Shown: positions 1 through 7,529 of the stretch, piece after piece
Layout of the letters: each line of letters opens with the position of its first letter
Position numbering within the stretch: the first letter of the stretch is position 1
DNA from: JBHGBB01 sp041946755
GTDB lineage: Bacteria; UBP4; UBA4092; JAOAEQ01
Length of the DNA: 19,501 nt
NCBI GenBank assembly: GCA_041946755.1
Contig: JBHGBB010000051.1
Location: 1-19,501, forward strand
Reading direction: 5' to 3'
The notes under the pieces: generated by a model
What the model was told of the DNA's origin: nothing
The model's input: only the letters and a program-made list of their open reading frames with translations
The model's database searches: none
Made by a program: the position numbers and the translations under genes

Positions 1-11
1 AAATTAATCAA

Positions 12-1748
12 ATGAATAAAAGAATTTTAGTATTTACCTTATTATTATGCTTCGCGAGTGCTTCAGTTTTTGCCTTAACTTGGACGAAACAAGAAAGTAC
101 AATACCGCAAGTAGCACAAATGCATGGTTTAGTGGTTAGTTCCACCGGTTTCGCTTATGTGATCGGTGGCAATGTAGCTACAGCACCAGCGGGAGATTCA
201 TATTGGGTATTTTATGCCCCAGTCAACTCCAGTGGTGTTGTTGATACAACTTGGTCGTTTGCTACTGATATGCCTTATTGTAGTAACGATTCCGGCGCAA
301 TGCCTAACGCAGCGTATATCGAAACTTCTTGTTTTGAAACCAATGGATTTATTTATCGTATTGGTGGTGGGTGGAACACTGCAAATACCAATAAATCTAA
401 CAATGGCGATTCGCTTTGGGGTAAGATTGAGTCGAATGGATTTATCTCCAGTTGGGGAGTTCGAACTCCATTCCCAACCAATAATGGAACTGGTGGACTT
501 TGGTGTCCAGCAACCCATGTTGTCATCAACGGTACTGACTATGTCTATGCAGTCGGCGGTCAATTAGATTCAACGGCAAATGGCTCAAACCTATCTCCAA
601 AAGTGTTTATGTCTATTGCCGACCCGGCAACAGGAGCATTAAGTGCCTGGACTGAAGTAGCTAATATTCCGACAGGAATGTATTTCAGTTCTGCAGTTGC
701 TGCCCAGGATAAACTTTATGTTTTCGGCGGATTAACCACTGGGGGCAATAGTGTTGGCAGAAACAATCTCCTCTACAAAACCACCATTAATTCTGATGGT
801 ACATTACAACCATGGACTACAAGTAGTACCGCAATAGAAATGTGGGGAATTTATGGCGGTGCATTAGCTTATTCAAAACATGATGTGTATTATGTCGGTG
901 GAAGACGAAATGGTGGTTCTGGTGCTGTAGGCATGTCTACTGTTTGGCATGCAGATATTTCACCTTCAGGTGACCTAGGAGATTTTACCGCAGATGGAGA
1001 AGTAACATACGGTAATACCACGGCAGGATTCTATTACTCACCATTAGCAATGGGTACATTTAACAAACAGGAACGGATTTACTTGATCGGTGGCCGGTTC
1101 AGCCTTCCCGGAACAGCAACGCGTTTAACCGGTAATGCTGATTTTAGTACTGATCCCACTTCTGGTTGTAGCTCAGCTGTATTCAACAGTGAAGTTATTT
1201 ATACACTTCCATCCGCAAGTGGTTCTGCCGCATTAAGTTCAAATGCAATCAGTATTTACAGTGCCAGTAACGGAACTGGACCATACACTTGGACCAGTAG
1301 CGATACGACAATTGCCCAAGTGCTTAGTTACGGTGCCAGTACGGCAGTGGTTCAAGCGTTGTTATCAGGGTCAGCTGCGATAACAATGTCGGATGCCTAT
1401 AATGACACCGATGCAGTTATTGTAGCAGTAACTGGTACGGATCTATTAACGATAGATCCATCTATTTCACAACTGATGAATCCCGGAACAAAAGATTTCA
1501 CCGCTAGTGGTGGAACTGGCAATTTTATCTGGTCGTTAAGTAATGATACCGTTGGTTACTTAAGTTCGACAACTGGTGCAACGGTTACATTTACCGCAGC
1601 CAGTGCTGGTACCGTTGACCTAACTGTGAGTGATCCAGGACCACCAGCGCAACAGAAAACAGTCAGCATTCAAGTAGTTCCGACTTCAGCACCGTTATAT
1701 AAAGATATCGAATCGAAGAAACACATCCGATTCGAGTTGTTTGAATAA
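12..1748 (+). CDS. Secreted kelch-repeat beta-propeller protein with Ig-like C-terminal domains
   Basis: Not assignable to a named protein. Residues 1-21 form a signal peptide (basic MNKR, hydrophobic core, cleavage after VFA), so it should be exported. Six kelch-type strands with the hydrophobic-GG signature lie at about residues 49-53 (YVIGG), 115-119 (YRIGG), 179-183 (YAVGG), 236-240 (YVFGG), 293-297 (YYVGG) and 357-361 (YLIGG), consistent with a six-bladed propeller. Residues ~400-555 look like two Ig-like (BIg2/PKD-type) domains with repeated W-[TS]-x-S strands. The last ~20 residues contain SAPLYKDIE and end in FELFE, matching the tail of the protein at 2726-4063. There is no membrane anchor, LPXTG or PEP-CTERM motif. 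The ATG at 12 lies only 11 nt from the window edge, so its RBS cannot be judged, but the signal peptide supports this start. Likely role: extracellular binding or structural protein (inference). Confidence 0.8.
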   Translation: MNKRILVFTLLLCFASASVFALTWTKQESTIPQVAQMHGLVVSSTGFAYVIGGNVATAPAGDSYWVFYAPVNSSGVVDTTWSFATDMPYCSNDSGAMPNAAYIETSCFETNGFIYRIGGGWNTANTNKSNNGDSLWGKIESNGFISSWGVRTPFPTNNGTGGLWCPATHVVINGTDYVYAVGGQLDSTANGSNLSPKVFMSIADPATGALSAWTEVANIPTGMYFSSAVAAQDKLYVFGGLTTGGNSVGRNNLLYKTTINSDGTLQPWTTSSTAIEMWGIYGGALAYSKHDVYYVGGRRNGGSGAVGMSTVWHADISPSGDLGDFTADGEVTYGNTTAGFYYSPLAMGTFNKQERIYLIGGRFSLPGTATRLTGNADFSTDPTSGCSSAVFNSEVIYTLPSASGSAALSSNAISIYSASNGTGPYTWTSSDTTIAQVLSYGASTAVVQALLSGSAAITMSDAYNDTDAVIVAVTGTDLLTIDPSISQLMNPGTKDFTASGGTGNFIWSLSNDTVGYLSSTTGATVTFTAASAGTVDLTVSDPGPPAQQKTVSIQVVPTSAPLYKDIESKKHIRFELFE

Positions 1749-1804
1749 GAGCGAACGCGGTTTATGTAAGTATTTTACAAGAGTAATGTATTAATGTGGT
1801 TATT

Positions 1805-1852
1805 AAGCGGAGCAATTATTCTTTGACCTTAGAATGATTCTCCGCTTTTTTT
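1805..1852 (+). terminator. Intrinsic terminator after the kelch gene
   Basis: The arms AAGCGGAG (1805-1812) and CTCCGCTT (1840-1847) pair, and pairing continues inward through ATTATTCT/AGAATGAT around an 8-nt loop. The stem runs straight into a T tract (1846-1852). It lies 57 nt after the stop codon at 1748. Confidence 0.85.
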
Positions 1853-1853
1853 A

Positions 1854-1883
1854 TTGACACAACCAAGCTACGTATGCTATTTA
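1854..1883 (+). promoter_or_regulatory. Candidate sigma-70 promoter of the pseudopilin gene
   Basis: A perfect -35 TTGACA (1854-1859) lies 18 nt upstream of TATTTA (1878-1883), directly after the preceding terminator and ~100 nt before the pilin start. The -10 is a moderate match. The position between a terminator and an SD-bearing gene supports it. Confidence 0.5.
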
Positions 1884-1979
1884 ATATAGCTAAACTTAAA
1901 ATTGGTACTAATGACGGATGATGGTTTTTATCATATACTTTCATTAGATCCTACAGCAGAAAAGAGGTGAAAGTATCTA

Positions 1980-2585
1980 ATGATGAAATCGAATTTTAAA
2001 GGATTTACTTTAATAGAATTATTGATTGTAGTCGCCATTATCGCCATCCTTGCGGCAATCGCTATTCCGAACTTTCTGGCTGCACAAACCCGATCAAAAG
2101 TATCGCGGGTACGCAGCGAACTTCGAATGGTAGGCGGTTCACTTGAATCCTATTATGTTGATAACACTGCATATCCATATTCTCCCGGACATCCACCACG
2201 CGCAAATGCTACTTGGGAATATAATAATAATATAATAGGAATTATTCCGCCAGAATTAAGCACACCAATTGCTTACATTACAAATGCTTGGTTTAAAGAC
2301 CCATTTAAACAGTATGGCACCACCCCAGACCAAGAGATATATACATATCATAATATTCCACAATATATCAAATGGGTATCAACTAGTGATTACTGGAAAG
2401 TATGCGAAGATGTCTATGGTTCTTGGCGCATGTGTTCTATTGGTCCAGATGGAGCTTATAGTAGGTCTGGGGAAGCAGCTACGATGCAATATGATCCCAC
2501 TAATGGTACGATTAGTTTAGGTAATATCTGGATAGGACAAAAATCGCTTAATCCACAAACAGGACCCATATGGAATGGATACTAA
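1980..2585 (+). CDS. Type II/IV pseudopilin with prepilin N-terminal methylation domain
   Basis: Residues 1-8 are a short basic leader. The prepilin peptidase site is G8/F9 in KGFTLIE, with the conserved glutamate at mature position 5, followed by a hydrophobic helix (LLIVVAIIAILAAIAIPNF). A GspG-like region follows, with L-S-T-P-I-A-Y-I and KDPF around residues 93-109. The C-terminus carries SIGPDG (153-158) and YDPTNGTISLGNIW (171-184), a C-terminal block familiar from pilin-like proteins of several candidate phyla. Start: ATG-ATG at 1980/1983; the SD AGAGGTGA (1963-1970) is 9 nt from the first ATG, which is chosen. It would be processed by a PilD-type peptidase and assembled in the inner membrane into a pseudopilus or pilus-like fibre. 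No assembly genes are in the window, so major versus minor pilin cannot be told. It sits between two secreted proteins that share a C-terminal tail. Confidence 0.9.
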   Translation: MMKSNFKGFTLIELLIVVAIIAILAAIAIPNFLAAQTRSKVSRVRSELRMVGGSLESYYVDNTAYPYSPGHPPRANATWEYNNNIIGIIPPELSTPIAYITNAWFKDPFKQYGTTPDQEIYTYHNIPQYIKWVSTSDYWKVCEDVYGSWRMCSIGPDGAYSRSGEAATMQYDPTNGTISLGNIWIGQKSLNPQTGPIWNGY

Positions 2586-2725
2586 ATAAATTTGATATTC
2601 AGCGATCATAGAAACATGCTGATCCTTATGAATGGCGACCGCAATAAACGTATGTTGGAGTAGCAATATAAATTGAAATGTTTTACCTCTGATAACAATA
2701 TAAGTAATAAGGAGGTGGACAGGCT

Positions 2726-4063
2726 ATGAAAAAGTTGGTTCTTGTATATACGTTGATACTTACCTGTCTTTTTGTAGGAACAGCATTTGCCGGATTTAAT
2801 TCAGTATATTCGAATTCTGAGGTTTCCGGAAACGATGGCGCGGATAATACTCAAGCTATAGCGGTATTATCACCGAATAATTTTGTATTAACCATCAATG
2901 ATGCCGGTTCCGGATTTGGTCTACAGAAATGGACTAATGCTAGCGCTACTACGGGAAGAGGAAACAACGTTACGGTTTGGTCATATAGTGGAGATAACGT
3001 TACTTTAACCCGACCTAATGGCGTTGCGGCAGATGGCTCGAATCGAGTTTTTGTTGCCAATAATGATGCTAATCATAATATTTTGGTTTTCGATGCGAGT
3101 GGTGCCGATCCGGTAGCAACTCAATATCGGATTGCTCTTGGTGGTTCTGCTGATATACTCGGACTTGATGTTGATGATAACGGGTATGTTTATATTTGCA
3201 GTACAGCTAATGCAAGTATTCAGATTTATCCTGGAATAACCGATGCGGCTTGGACTGGGACTCATTCGTTATCACCTACTCGAACGGTTTCATTACCGGT
3301 TAGCCCGCTAAACTTCTGCGTAAATAATGCCGGTACCGAGATTTATGTTTGCGATTCAGTATCGAAACAAGTTTTGAAGTATACTGGTAGTGTCGCCAGT
3401 GGATTTACTCAAGATGGTGGATTCAGTTTGACCGGGTTACCTTGGGAACCGCAAGCGGTAGCTGTCCGAGATAATGTATTATTTGTAACTTATGGTAGAC
3501 ATTCTCCGGTTGGTTTGACCACCTATACTTCCGCACGATGGATTACTGCTGATGCTTTCTCAGGAATACCAATAGATGTAATGTATTTTGGTGATACGGC
3601 ATCGACTAGTTATCCGTATGATTCAAGTGATACTACTGCGGGATACTATTCTCCCCGAGACCTTGAACTCGATAGCGAAGGAAATGTATATATTAACCAT
3701 TTTTATGCTTGGGCAATAGAGAAATATGTTGGCGTGGCGACTATGGCTCTCACCCCAGATCCTGTGCCTTCTCGATTATTGCCGGGAGATACACTAATAT
3801 TCATGGCTCATGGTGGTAAAACGCCATATGCAAACTGGACAACAAGCAATCCGGCAGTTGGAGTAATGAGTTCTGTGGGTCAATATACTGCGGTATTTAC
3901 TGCTGTCGGTAATGGTTCCGTTACCGTTTCGGTACAGGATAATTTGGGAACCACCATTACCTCAGGAACAATATTAGTTACTGCCACCGATGCACCGGTA
4001 TATAAAGACACAGAAGCAGTTTCTATTCATCGAGTTAGACCGATGGAGTTATTTGATAGATAA
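2726..4063 (+). CDS. Secreted NHL-like beta-propeller protein with Ig-like C-terminal domain
   Basis: A signal peptide covers residues 1-22 (MKK, hydrophobic core, cleavage after TAFA). Residues ~40-335 contain repeats of the NHL/propeller type: GVAADGSNRVFVAN, GLDVDDNGYVYICS and DLELDSEGNVYIN. Residues ~345-420 form one Ig-like domain (LLPGD... GGKTPYANWTTSNPAVG). The tail APVYKDTE ... MELFDR matches the tail of the kelch protein at 12-1748. A very strong SD, AAGGAGGTG (2709-2717), lies 8 nt before the ATG. The 140-nt gap after the pilin shows no clear terminator, so co-transcription with the pilin is possible. There is no lipobox or membrane anchor. The exact function is unknown; an extracellular role is inferred from the signal peptide and domains. 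Confidence 0.8.
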   Translation: MKKLVLVYTLILTCLFVGTAFAGFNSVYSNSEVSGNDGADNTQAIAVLSPNNFVLTINDAGSGFGLQKWTNASATTGRGNNVTVWSYSGDNVTLTRPNGVAADGSNRVFVANNDANHNILVFDASGADPVATQYRIALGGSADILGLDVDDNGYVYICSTANASIQIYPGITDAAWTGTHSLSPTRTVSLPVSPLNFCVNNAGTEIYVCDSVSKQVLKYTGSVASGFTQDGGFSLTGLPWEPQAVAVRDNVLFVTYGRHSPVGLTTYTSARWITADAFSGIPIDVMYFGDTASTSYPYDSSDTTAGYYSPRDLELDSEGNVYINHFYAWAIEKYVGVATMALTPDPVPSRLLPGDTLIFMAHGGKTPYANWTTSNPAVGVMSSVGQYTAVFTAVGNGSVTVSVQDNLGTTITSGTILVTATDAPVYKDTEAVSIHRVRPMELFDR

Positions 4064-4097
4064 TAGCAGATAGTGATTTTTTTTAGGATAAATATAT

Positions 4098-4136
4098 AGC
4101 GGATTAGATACTAAATCTAATCCGCTTTCTTTTTTA
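4098..4136 (+). terminator. Intrinsic terminator after the NHL-like gene
   Basis: Perfect 11-bp stem AGCGGATTAGA (4098-4108) / TCTAATCCGCT (4116-4126), 7-nt loop, then TTTCTTTTTT. It lies between convergent genes. On the opposite strand only a weak A/T-rich run follows, so it mainly serves the + strand. The outer stem AGCGGA/TCCGCT resembles that of the terminator at 1805-1852. Confidence 0.88.
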
Positions 4137-4961
4137 TTTATAATCCCAGGGCCGGAAAATATCTTTCCAGCCGCGGTTATCATGCCGCCATTTCGGCTGT
4201 TGGTCAGCTTTTTCCTGGTCGAGAATCTGTTTCCAAGAAGTAGGTTTTTCACCGGGAGCGAGTGGTGGTTCTACTATCGGTTTCTGTTCATATTTGGTCA
4301 TAATTTCATAAATCGCATTATTACCTAACATCGCAATACCACTCATCATAAACAACACCGGGCCAATACCGCTAAATAAACAGAGAATAAGAAAACTCAG
4401 TAAGAAAATAAAGATACCGATAGTAATCCATAAATTATCTAAGACAATCAGAAACGACCGTTTTAAGGTCTTTCTGATTCCGAGATTATGCTGGACTAAG
4501 ATGGCTAATGCATAGACCGATTCCAAGGTTACCAATACTCCACACCAGAACGCTATTCCAGCTAATACCACTCCGGCCATCTGCATGTTACCGCGTAACT
4601 GAATATAGAAATTGATGTTGACTGCTACCAGGATAAAGATTAATACATGAATCAGAACGATTACGGTCGCTTTCCCGGAATATTGCTTTATTCCCATAAA
4701 GAATTGTTTTATAGAATTATCCTTTAACTCCATGAGTTGTTTGGTATAAGCAAATAATCCTACGGTAGTTACTGAAAAGATACCTATCGGTATTATCAAG
4801 AAAATCCAGAGTAGATTTAATCCTGCGGTGAGATGAAATAAGAAATAGATTACCAATAATCCTGGTAAATTGCATACAAACCAGAGGATGTTCGCCAATA
4901 GAATATGGCCAAGATTGTCGTAGGTATCCCAAAAGAAACCTAATAAGATGCGTCGAAACAT
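4134..4961 (-). CDS. DUF624/YesL-like polytopic membrane protein
   Basis: A 275-residue hydrophobic protein with about six membrane segments (roughly residues 18-40, 48-70, 98-119, 128-152, 172-196 and 198-215) and a hydrophilic ~55-residue C-terminal tail ending RGWKDIFRPWDYK. The N-terminal pattern (FWDTYDNLGHILLANILWF, then a second helix with P-I-G and T-T-V-G-L-F) resembles DUF624/YesL-type proteins, whose biochemical role is not established. It is the last gene of the - strand run prmC > murA > this gene, and its 3' end overlaps the T tract of the opposing terminator. No SD precedes the ATG. Instead a palindromic repeat ends 8 nt upstream. The family call is from pattern only and moderately sure. 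Confidence 0.7.
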   Translation of the reverse strand: MFRRILLGFFWDTYDNLGHILLANILWFVCNLPGLLVIYFLFHLTAGLNLLWIFLIIPIGIFSVTTVGLFAYTKQLMELKDNSIKQFFMGIKQYSGKATVIVLIHVLIFILVAVNINFYIQLRGNMQMAGVVLAGIAFWCGVLVTLESVYALAILVQHNLGIRKTLKRSFLIVLDNLWITIGIFIFLLSFLILCLFSGIGPVLFMMSGIAMLGNNAIYEIMTKYEQKPIVEPPLAPGEKPTSWKQILDQEKADQQPKWRHDNRGWKDIFRPWDYK

Positions 4962-4969
4962 AGATAAAA

Positions 4970-5055
4970 ACGATGCAAACGGATTTATATAAGATTCAAA
5001 CGGTTTTCTATTTTCCTTTTATCCGTCTGAATCCGTAATAATTCGTTTGAATCGT
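4970..5055. repeat. Palindromic dispersed repeat, copy 1 (between murA and the DUF624 gene)
   Basis: Left arm 4970-5003 (ACGATGCAAACGGATT ... GATTCAAACGG) and right arm 5021-5055 (ATCCGTCTGAATCCG ... TCGTTTGAATCGT) are imperfect reverse complements, giving a long hairpin. The same sequence, in the same orientation, recurs at 6324-6406. It fills the gap almost completely: 3 nt from the murA stop codon and 8 nt from the next start codon. Confidence 0.8.
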
Positions 5056-5058
5056 CTT

Positions 5059-6315
5059 TTATTCTTTAATCCGTTCTATCGTTGCGCCTAATCGCGTAAA
5101 TTTCTCTTCTAACGATTCATAGCCGCGGTCGAGATGATATACCCGGTTGATGAGCGTTTCACCTTTCGCCACCAATCCAGCAAGAACCAATGCCGCTGAC
5201 GCTCTTAAATCCGAGGCCATCACCGGTGCGCCGGATAAATACGGGACGCCGGTTACAAAGGCACTGGTGCCTTGAATCCGAATATTAGCGCCCATCCGCT
5301 GCAATTCACTCACATGCATGAATCGGTTCTCCCAAATGGTTTCGCTGATAACGCTATTGCCTTCGGTAATACTCATCAGGGTCATAAACTGCGCTTGTAA
5401 ATCGGTTGGGAAACCCGGATATGGATTGGTTTTAATATCCGTCGGTCGAAAACCGTTCGGAACCGTAACGCGCAATCCGTTTTTCTCCTGAATTATCCGT
5501 ACTCCAGCTTCAACAAGCTTGGTTTGCACCGCTAATAAATGGTCTAAAACCGCGTTAGTAACTTTAACATTACCTTGCGTTAATGCGGCCGCGATAATAT
5601 AGGTTCCAGCTTCAATCCGGTCGGGAATAACGGTATGTTCCGCAGCGACTAATTCTTCTACTCCTTCGATCTGGATAACCGGAGTACCTGCCCCGGTTAT
5701 TCTAGCACCCATTTTATTCATGAAATTCGCCACATCTTCTATTTCCGGTTCTTGTGCCGCATTCTCGATTAAGGTTTTCCCTTCTGCGACTACGGCTGCA
5801 AGCATAATATTTACCGTTGCGCCGACACTGGGAATATCGAGATATATTTCCGTACCTTTCAATTTATCGGCAGTCGCATTAATAAATCCTTCTTCGATTT
5901 CTACTTTTGCGCCTAATGCCTGAATCCCTTTAATATGCAGGTTCACCGGCCGTAATCCGATCGCACAGCCTCCGGGTAACGAGACCCGGGCTTTTTTTAG
6001 TTTCGCTAACAAAGGACCGAGAACATAAATCGACGCCCGCATTTTCCGAACTAAATCATACGGCGCTTCATACCCCGATAAGCCAATGGGGTCGATGATT
6101 AAGGTATGCTCATTTTCCCGATTGACCTGTATCCCCAAGGCGTTCAGCACCAGTTCCATCGATCGGACATCCTGCACTTTCGGTACATTATGCAGAACAC
6201 ATTTCTCATTTGCCAGAATACTTGCTGCCATCAGCGGTAAAGTCGAGTTTTTTGACCCGCCGATTTTAACTTCTCCTTGTAATTTATTACCCCCGACGAT
6301 TCGTATCTTATCCAT
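5059..6315 (-). CDS. murA: UDP-N-acetylglucosamine 1-carboxyvinyltransferase MurA
   Basis: Catalyses transfer of enolpyruvate from PEP to UDP-GlcNAc, the first committed step of peptidoglycan synthesis, in the cytoplasm. The 418-residue length is normal for MurA/EPSP-synthase-like enzymes. Visible landmarks: GGNKLQGEVKIGGSKNS with the K22-N23 pair, and PGGCAIGLRPVNLH with C117 at the position of the catalytic, fosfomycin-targeted cysteine (Cys115 in E. coli). The C-terminal half has TNPYPGFPTDLQAQFM and the terminal Y-H-L-D-R-G-Y-E block. The N-terminus MDKIRIVGGNKLQG is canonical, so the start is secure although no SD is seen. A palindromic repeat ends 8 nt upstream of the ATG and another begins 3 nt after the stop. 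It lies downstream of prmC, an arrangement I recall from other bacteria. Confidence 0.97.
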   Translation of the reverse strand: MDKIRIVGGNKLQGEVKIGGSKNSTLPLMAASILANEKCVLHNVPKVQDVRSMELVLNALGIQVNRENEHTLIIDPIGLSGYEAPYDLVRKMRASIYVLGPLLAKLKKARVSLPGGCAIGLRPVNLHIKGIQALGAKVEIEEGFINATADKLKGTEIYLDIPSVGATVNIMLAAVVAEGKTLIENAAQEPEIEDVANFMNKMGARITGAGTPVIQIEGVEELVAAEHTVIPDRIEAGTYIIAAALTQGNVKVTNAVLDHLLAVQTKLVEAGVRIIQEKNGLRVTVPNGFRPTDIKTNPYPGFPTDLQAQFMTLMSITEGNSVISETIWENRFMHVSELQRMGANIRIQGTSAFVTGVPYLSGAPVMASDLRASAALVLAGLVAKGETLINRVYHLDRGYESLEEKFTRLGATIERIKE

Positions 6316-6323
6316 AATGAGAA

Positions 6324-6406
6324 ACGATGCAGACAGATTTATACAGATGCAAACAGAGTAAAATACTATATCCGTTTGAATCCGCTATTTTATCCGTTTG
6401 AATCGT
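6324..6406. repeat. Palindromic dispersed repeat, copy 2 (between prmC and murA)
   Basis: Left arm 6324-6356 (ACGATGCAGACAGATTTATA ...) and right arm 6370-6406 (ATCCGTTTGAATCCG ... ATCCGTTTGAATCGT) align end to end with copy 1 at 4970-5055. Both copies stop 8 nt before the downstream start codon. The right arm covers the prmC stop codon and encodes the last PrmC residues (YDSNG). Confidence 0.8.
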
Positions 6407-7283
6407 ATTTTTTGGTTATTAATATTCTTTCTTTACCCGCTAAATCAGAAATAAATTGCGTTGATTGTACCGCAAATCGACCGGTTTCCTCAACCAATTT
6501 CCTGACTGCCGGCGCTTGTTTATCACCTATTTCCAAGATTAAATAGCCGTCATTATTCAAATATCGAGGTGCTTCTTTGATAATTTTACGAATTATGGTT
6601 AAGCCATCAACTCCACCATTTAACGCACGTTGCGGCTCATAGTCCCGAATATCGGATGCAAGCGATGCTAATTCCGACTCCGTTATATATGGTGGATTGC
6701 TGACGATTATATCGAATTTTGTTTCCAATTCCGATATCTCGGGAAATAAATCTTTTTCAATAAATTGGATTTGGTTGTTTCCAAGAATACGAGTTTCATT
6801 CTGTTGCGCTATTGTAATTGCTCTCTGGCTAATATCAGTAGTATAACATTTAACGGTTTGAATATGTTTCGCTAGAGAAATAACGATGCAGCCGCTACCG
6901 CAACCGATATCCAATATTTTCGGCTGCTGCATTTTACCTGCCAGGTTGATAGCAGTTTCTACTATGATTTCGGTTTCCGGTCTTGGAATTAATACGTCCG
7001 GAGTTACTAGAAAATCCAGTCCCATAAACTCTTTATGCCCGATTAAATAGGCTACCGGTTCATGCTTTTCCCGGCGAGCAACCAATTTTTGAAATACTGA
7101 CCATTGGTCAGCATTTATTTTTTTTTCTCCATGTACAAGTAAATACGCTCGGTCACAACCGAGAACATGCGATAGCAATACTTCGCTATCCAGCCGCGCA
7201 CTGTCTATCCCTACTCGATTCAATTGTCGTTCCGCTGCTTTTAATATATCGCTAATATTTGAGGGTTGCTGGTTTTCAGGCAT
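6390..7283 (-). CDS. prmC: Peptide chain release factor N5-glutamine methyltransferase PrmC (HemK)
   Basis: SAM-dependent methylation of the GGQ glutamine in release factors 1 and 2, needed for efficient translation termination. The 297-residue length is typical. Landmarks: N-terminal helical domain (~1-75), EPVAYLIGHKEFMG with VLIPRPETE (75-105), SAM motif I ILDIGCGSGCIV (123-134), catalytic NPPY (196-199, in IIVSNPPYITE), and YEPQRALNGGVDGL after it. The start ATG at 7283 lacks an SD. A strong promoter lies ~115 nt upstream. The last residues YDSNG and the stop codon lie inside the dispersed repeat, so the C-terminus seems to have been extended or replaced by it. The usual partner gene prfA is not adjacent; upstream is non-coding. 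Confidence 0.95.
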   Translation of the reverse strand: MPENQQPSNISDILKAAERQLNRVGIDSARLDSEVLLSHVLGCDRAYLLVHGEKKINADQWSVFQKLVARREKHEPVAYLIGHKEFMGLDFLVTPDVLIPRPETEIIVETAINLAGKMQQPKILDIGCGSGCIVISLAKHIQTVKCYTTDISQRAITIAQQNETRILGNNQIQFIEKDLFPEISELETKFDIIVSNPPYITESELASLASDIRDYEPQRALNGGVDGLTIIRKIIKEAPRYLNNDGYLILEIGDKQAPAVRKLVEETGRFAVQSTQFISDLAGKERILITKKYDSNG

Positions 7284-7317
7284 ATATTTATTTTTTATTA
7301 CTGCAAATATTACACCA

Positions 7318-7348
7318 AAATAGAATCGATTCGCTACCGATTCTATTT
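7318..7348 (-). other. Stem-loop in the prmC 5' leader
   Basis: Perfect 11-bp stem AAATAGAATCG (7318-7328) / CGATTCTATTT (7338-7348) with a 9-nt loop. On the - strand it lies between the promoter at 7401-7429 and the prmC start at 7283. The following U run is short (TATTTTGG), so it is a weak attenuator at most. Folding is clear, function unknown. Confidence 0.6.
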
Positions 7349-7400
7349 CATTGATTTATCTAATCTTACCATGCAATCACCCTTTTTATAAACCTCGTCA

Positions 7401-7429
7401 ATAATAGTATACTTATAATTCTGTGTCAA
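7401..7429 (-). promoter_or_regulatory. Sigma-70 promoter of the prmC-murA-DUF624 operon
   Basis: Read on the - strand: TTGACA (7429-7424), exactly 17 nt spacer, then TATTAT (7406-7401). This is a near-consensus promoter. Predicted transcription start is around 7393, giving a ~110-nt leader before prmC. No other gene lies between. Confidence 0.7.
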
Positions 7430-7468
7430 CCTGCACACACTTGGTAGATTTTAATCGTATTATCTCGG

Positions 7469-7507
7469 AGTATGGTAGGTATTGCTTCGAGCAATACCTA
7501 CCATACT
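7469..7507. repeat. Perfect palindromic hairpin A
   Basis: AGTATGGTAGGTATTGC (7469-7485), loop TTCGA, and the exact reverse complement (7491-7507), a 17-bp stem that can gain one more pair in the loop. No T run follows on either strand, so it is not a standard terminator. The core GGTAGGTATTGC resembles the core of hairpin B. Confidence 0.85.
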
Positions 7508-7529
7508 TCACTTTTAATCAGCCATTTAG

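Noticed and set aside
198..567. Overlapping open frames on both strands inside the kelch gene
   Set aside because: They lie wholly within the kelch gene, which has a signal peptide and repeats; the other frames show no recognisable domain or SD.
4970..6406. CRISPR-like array made by the two repeats
   Set aside because: Only two copies, separated by a complete murA gene, and strongly palindromic along their whole length.
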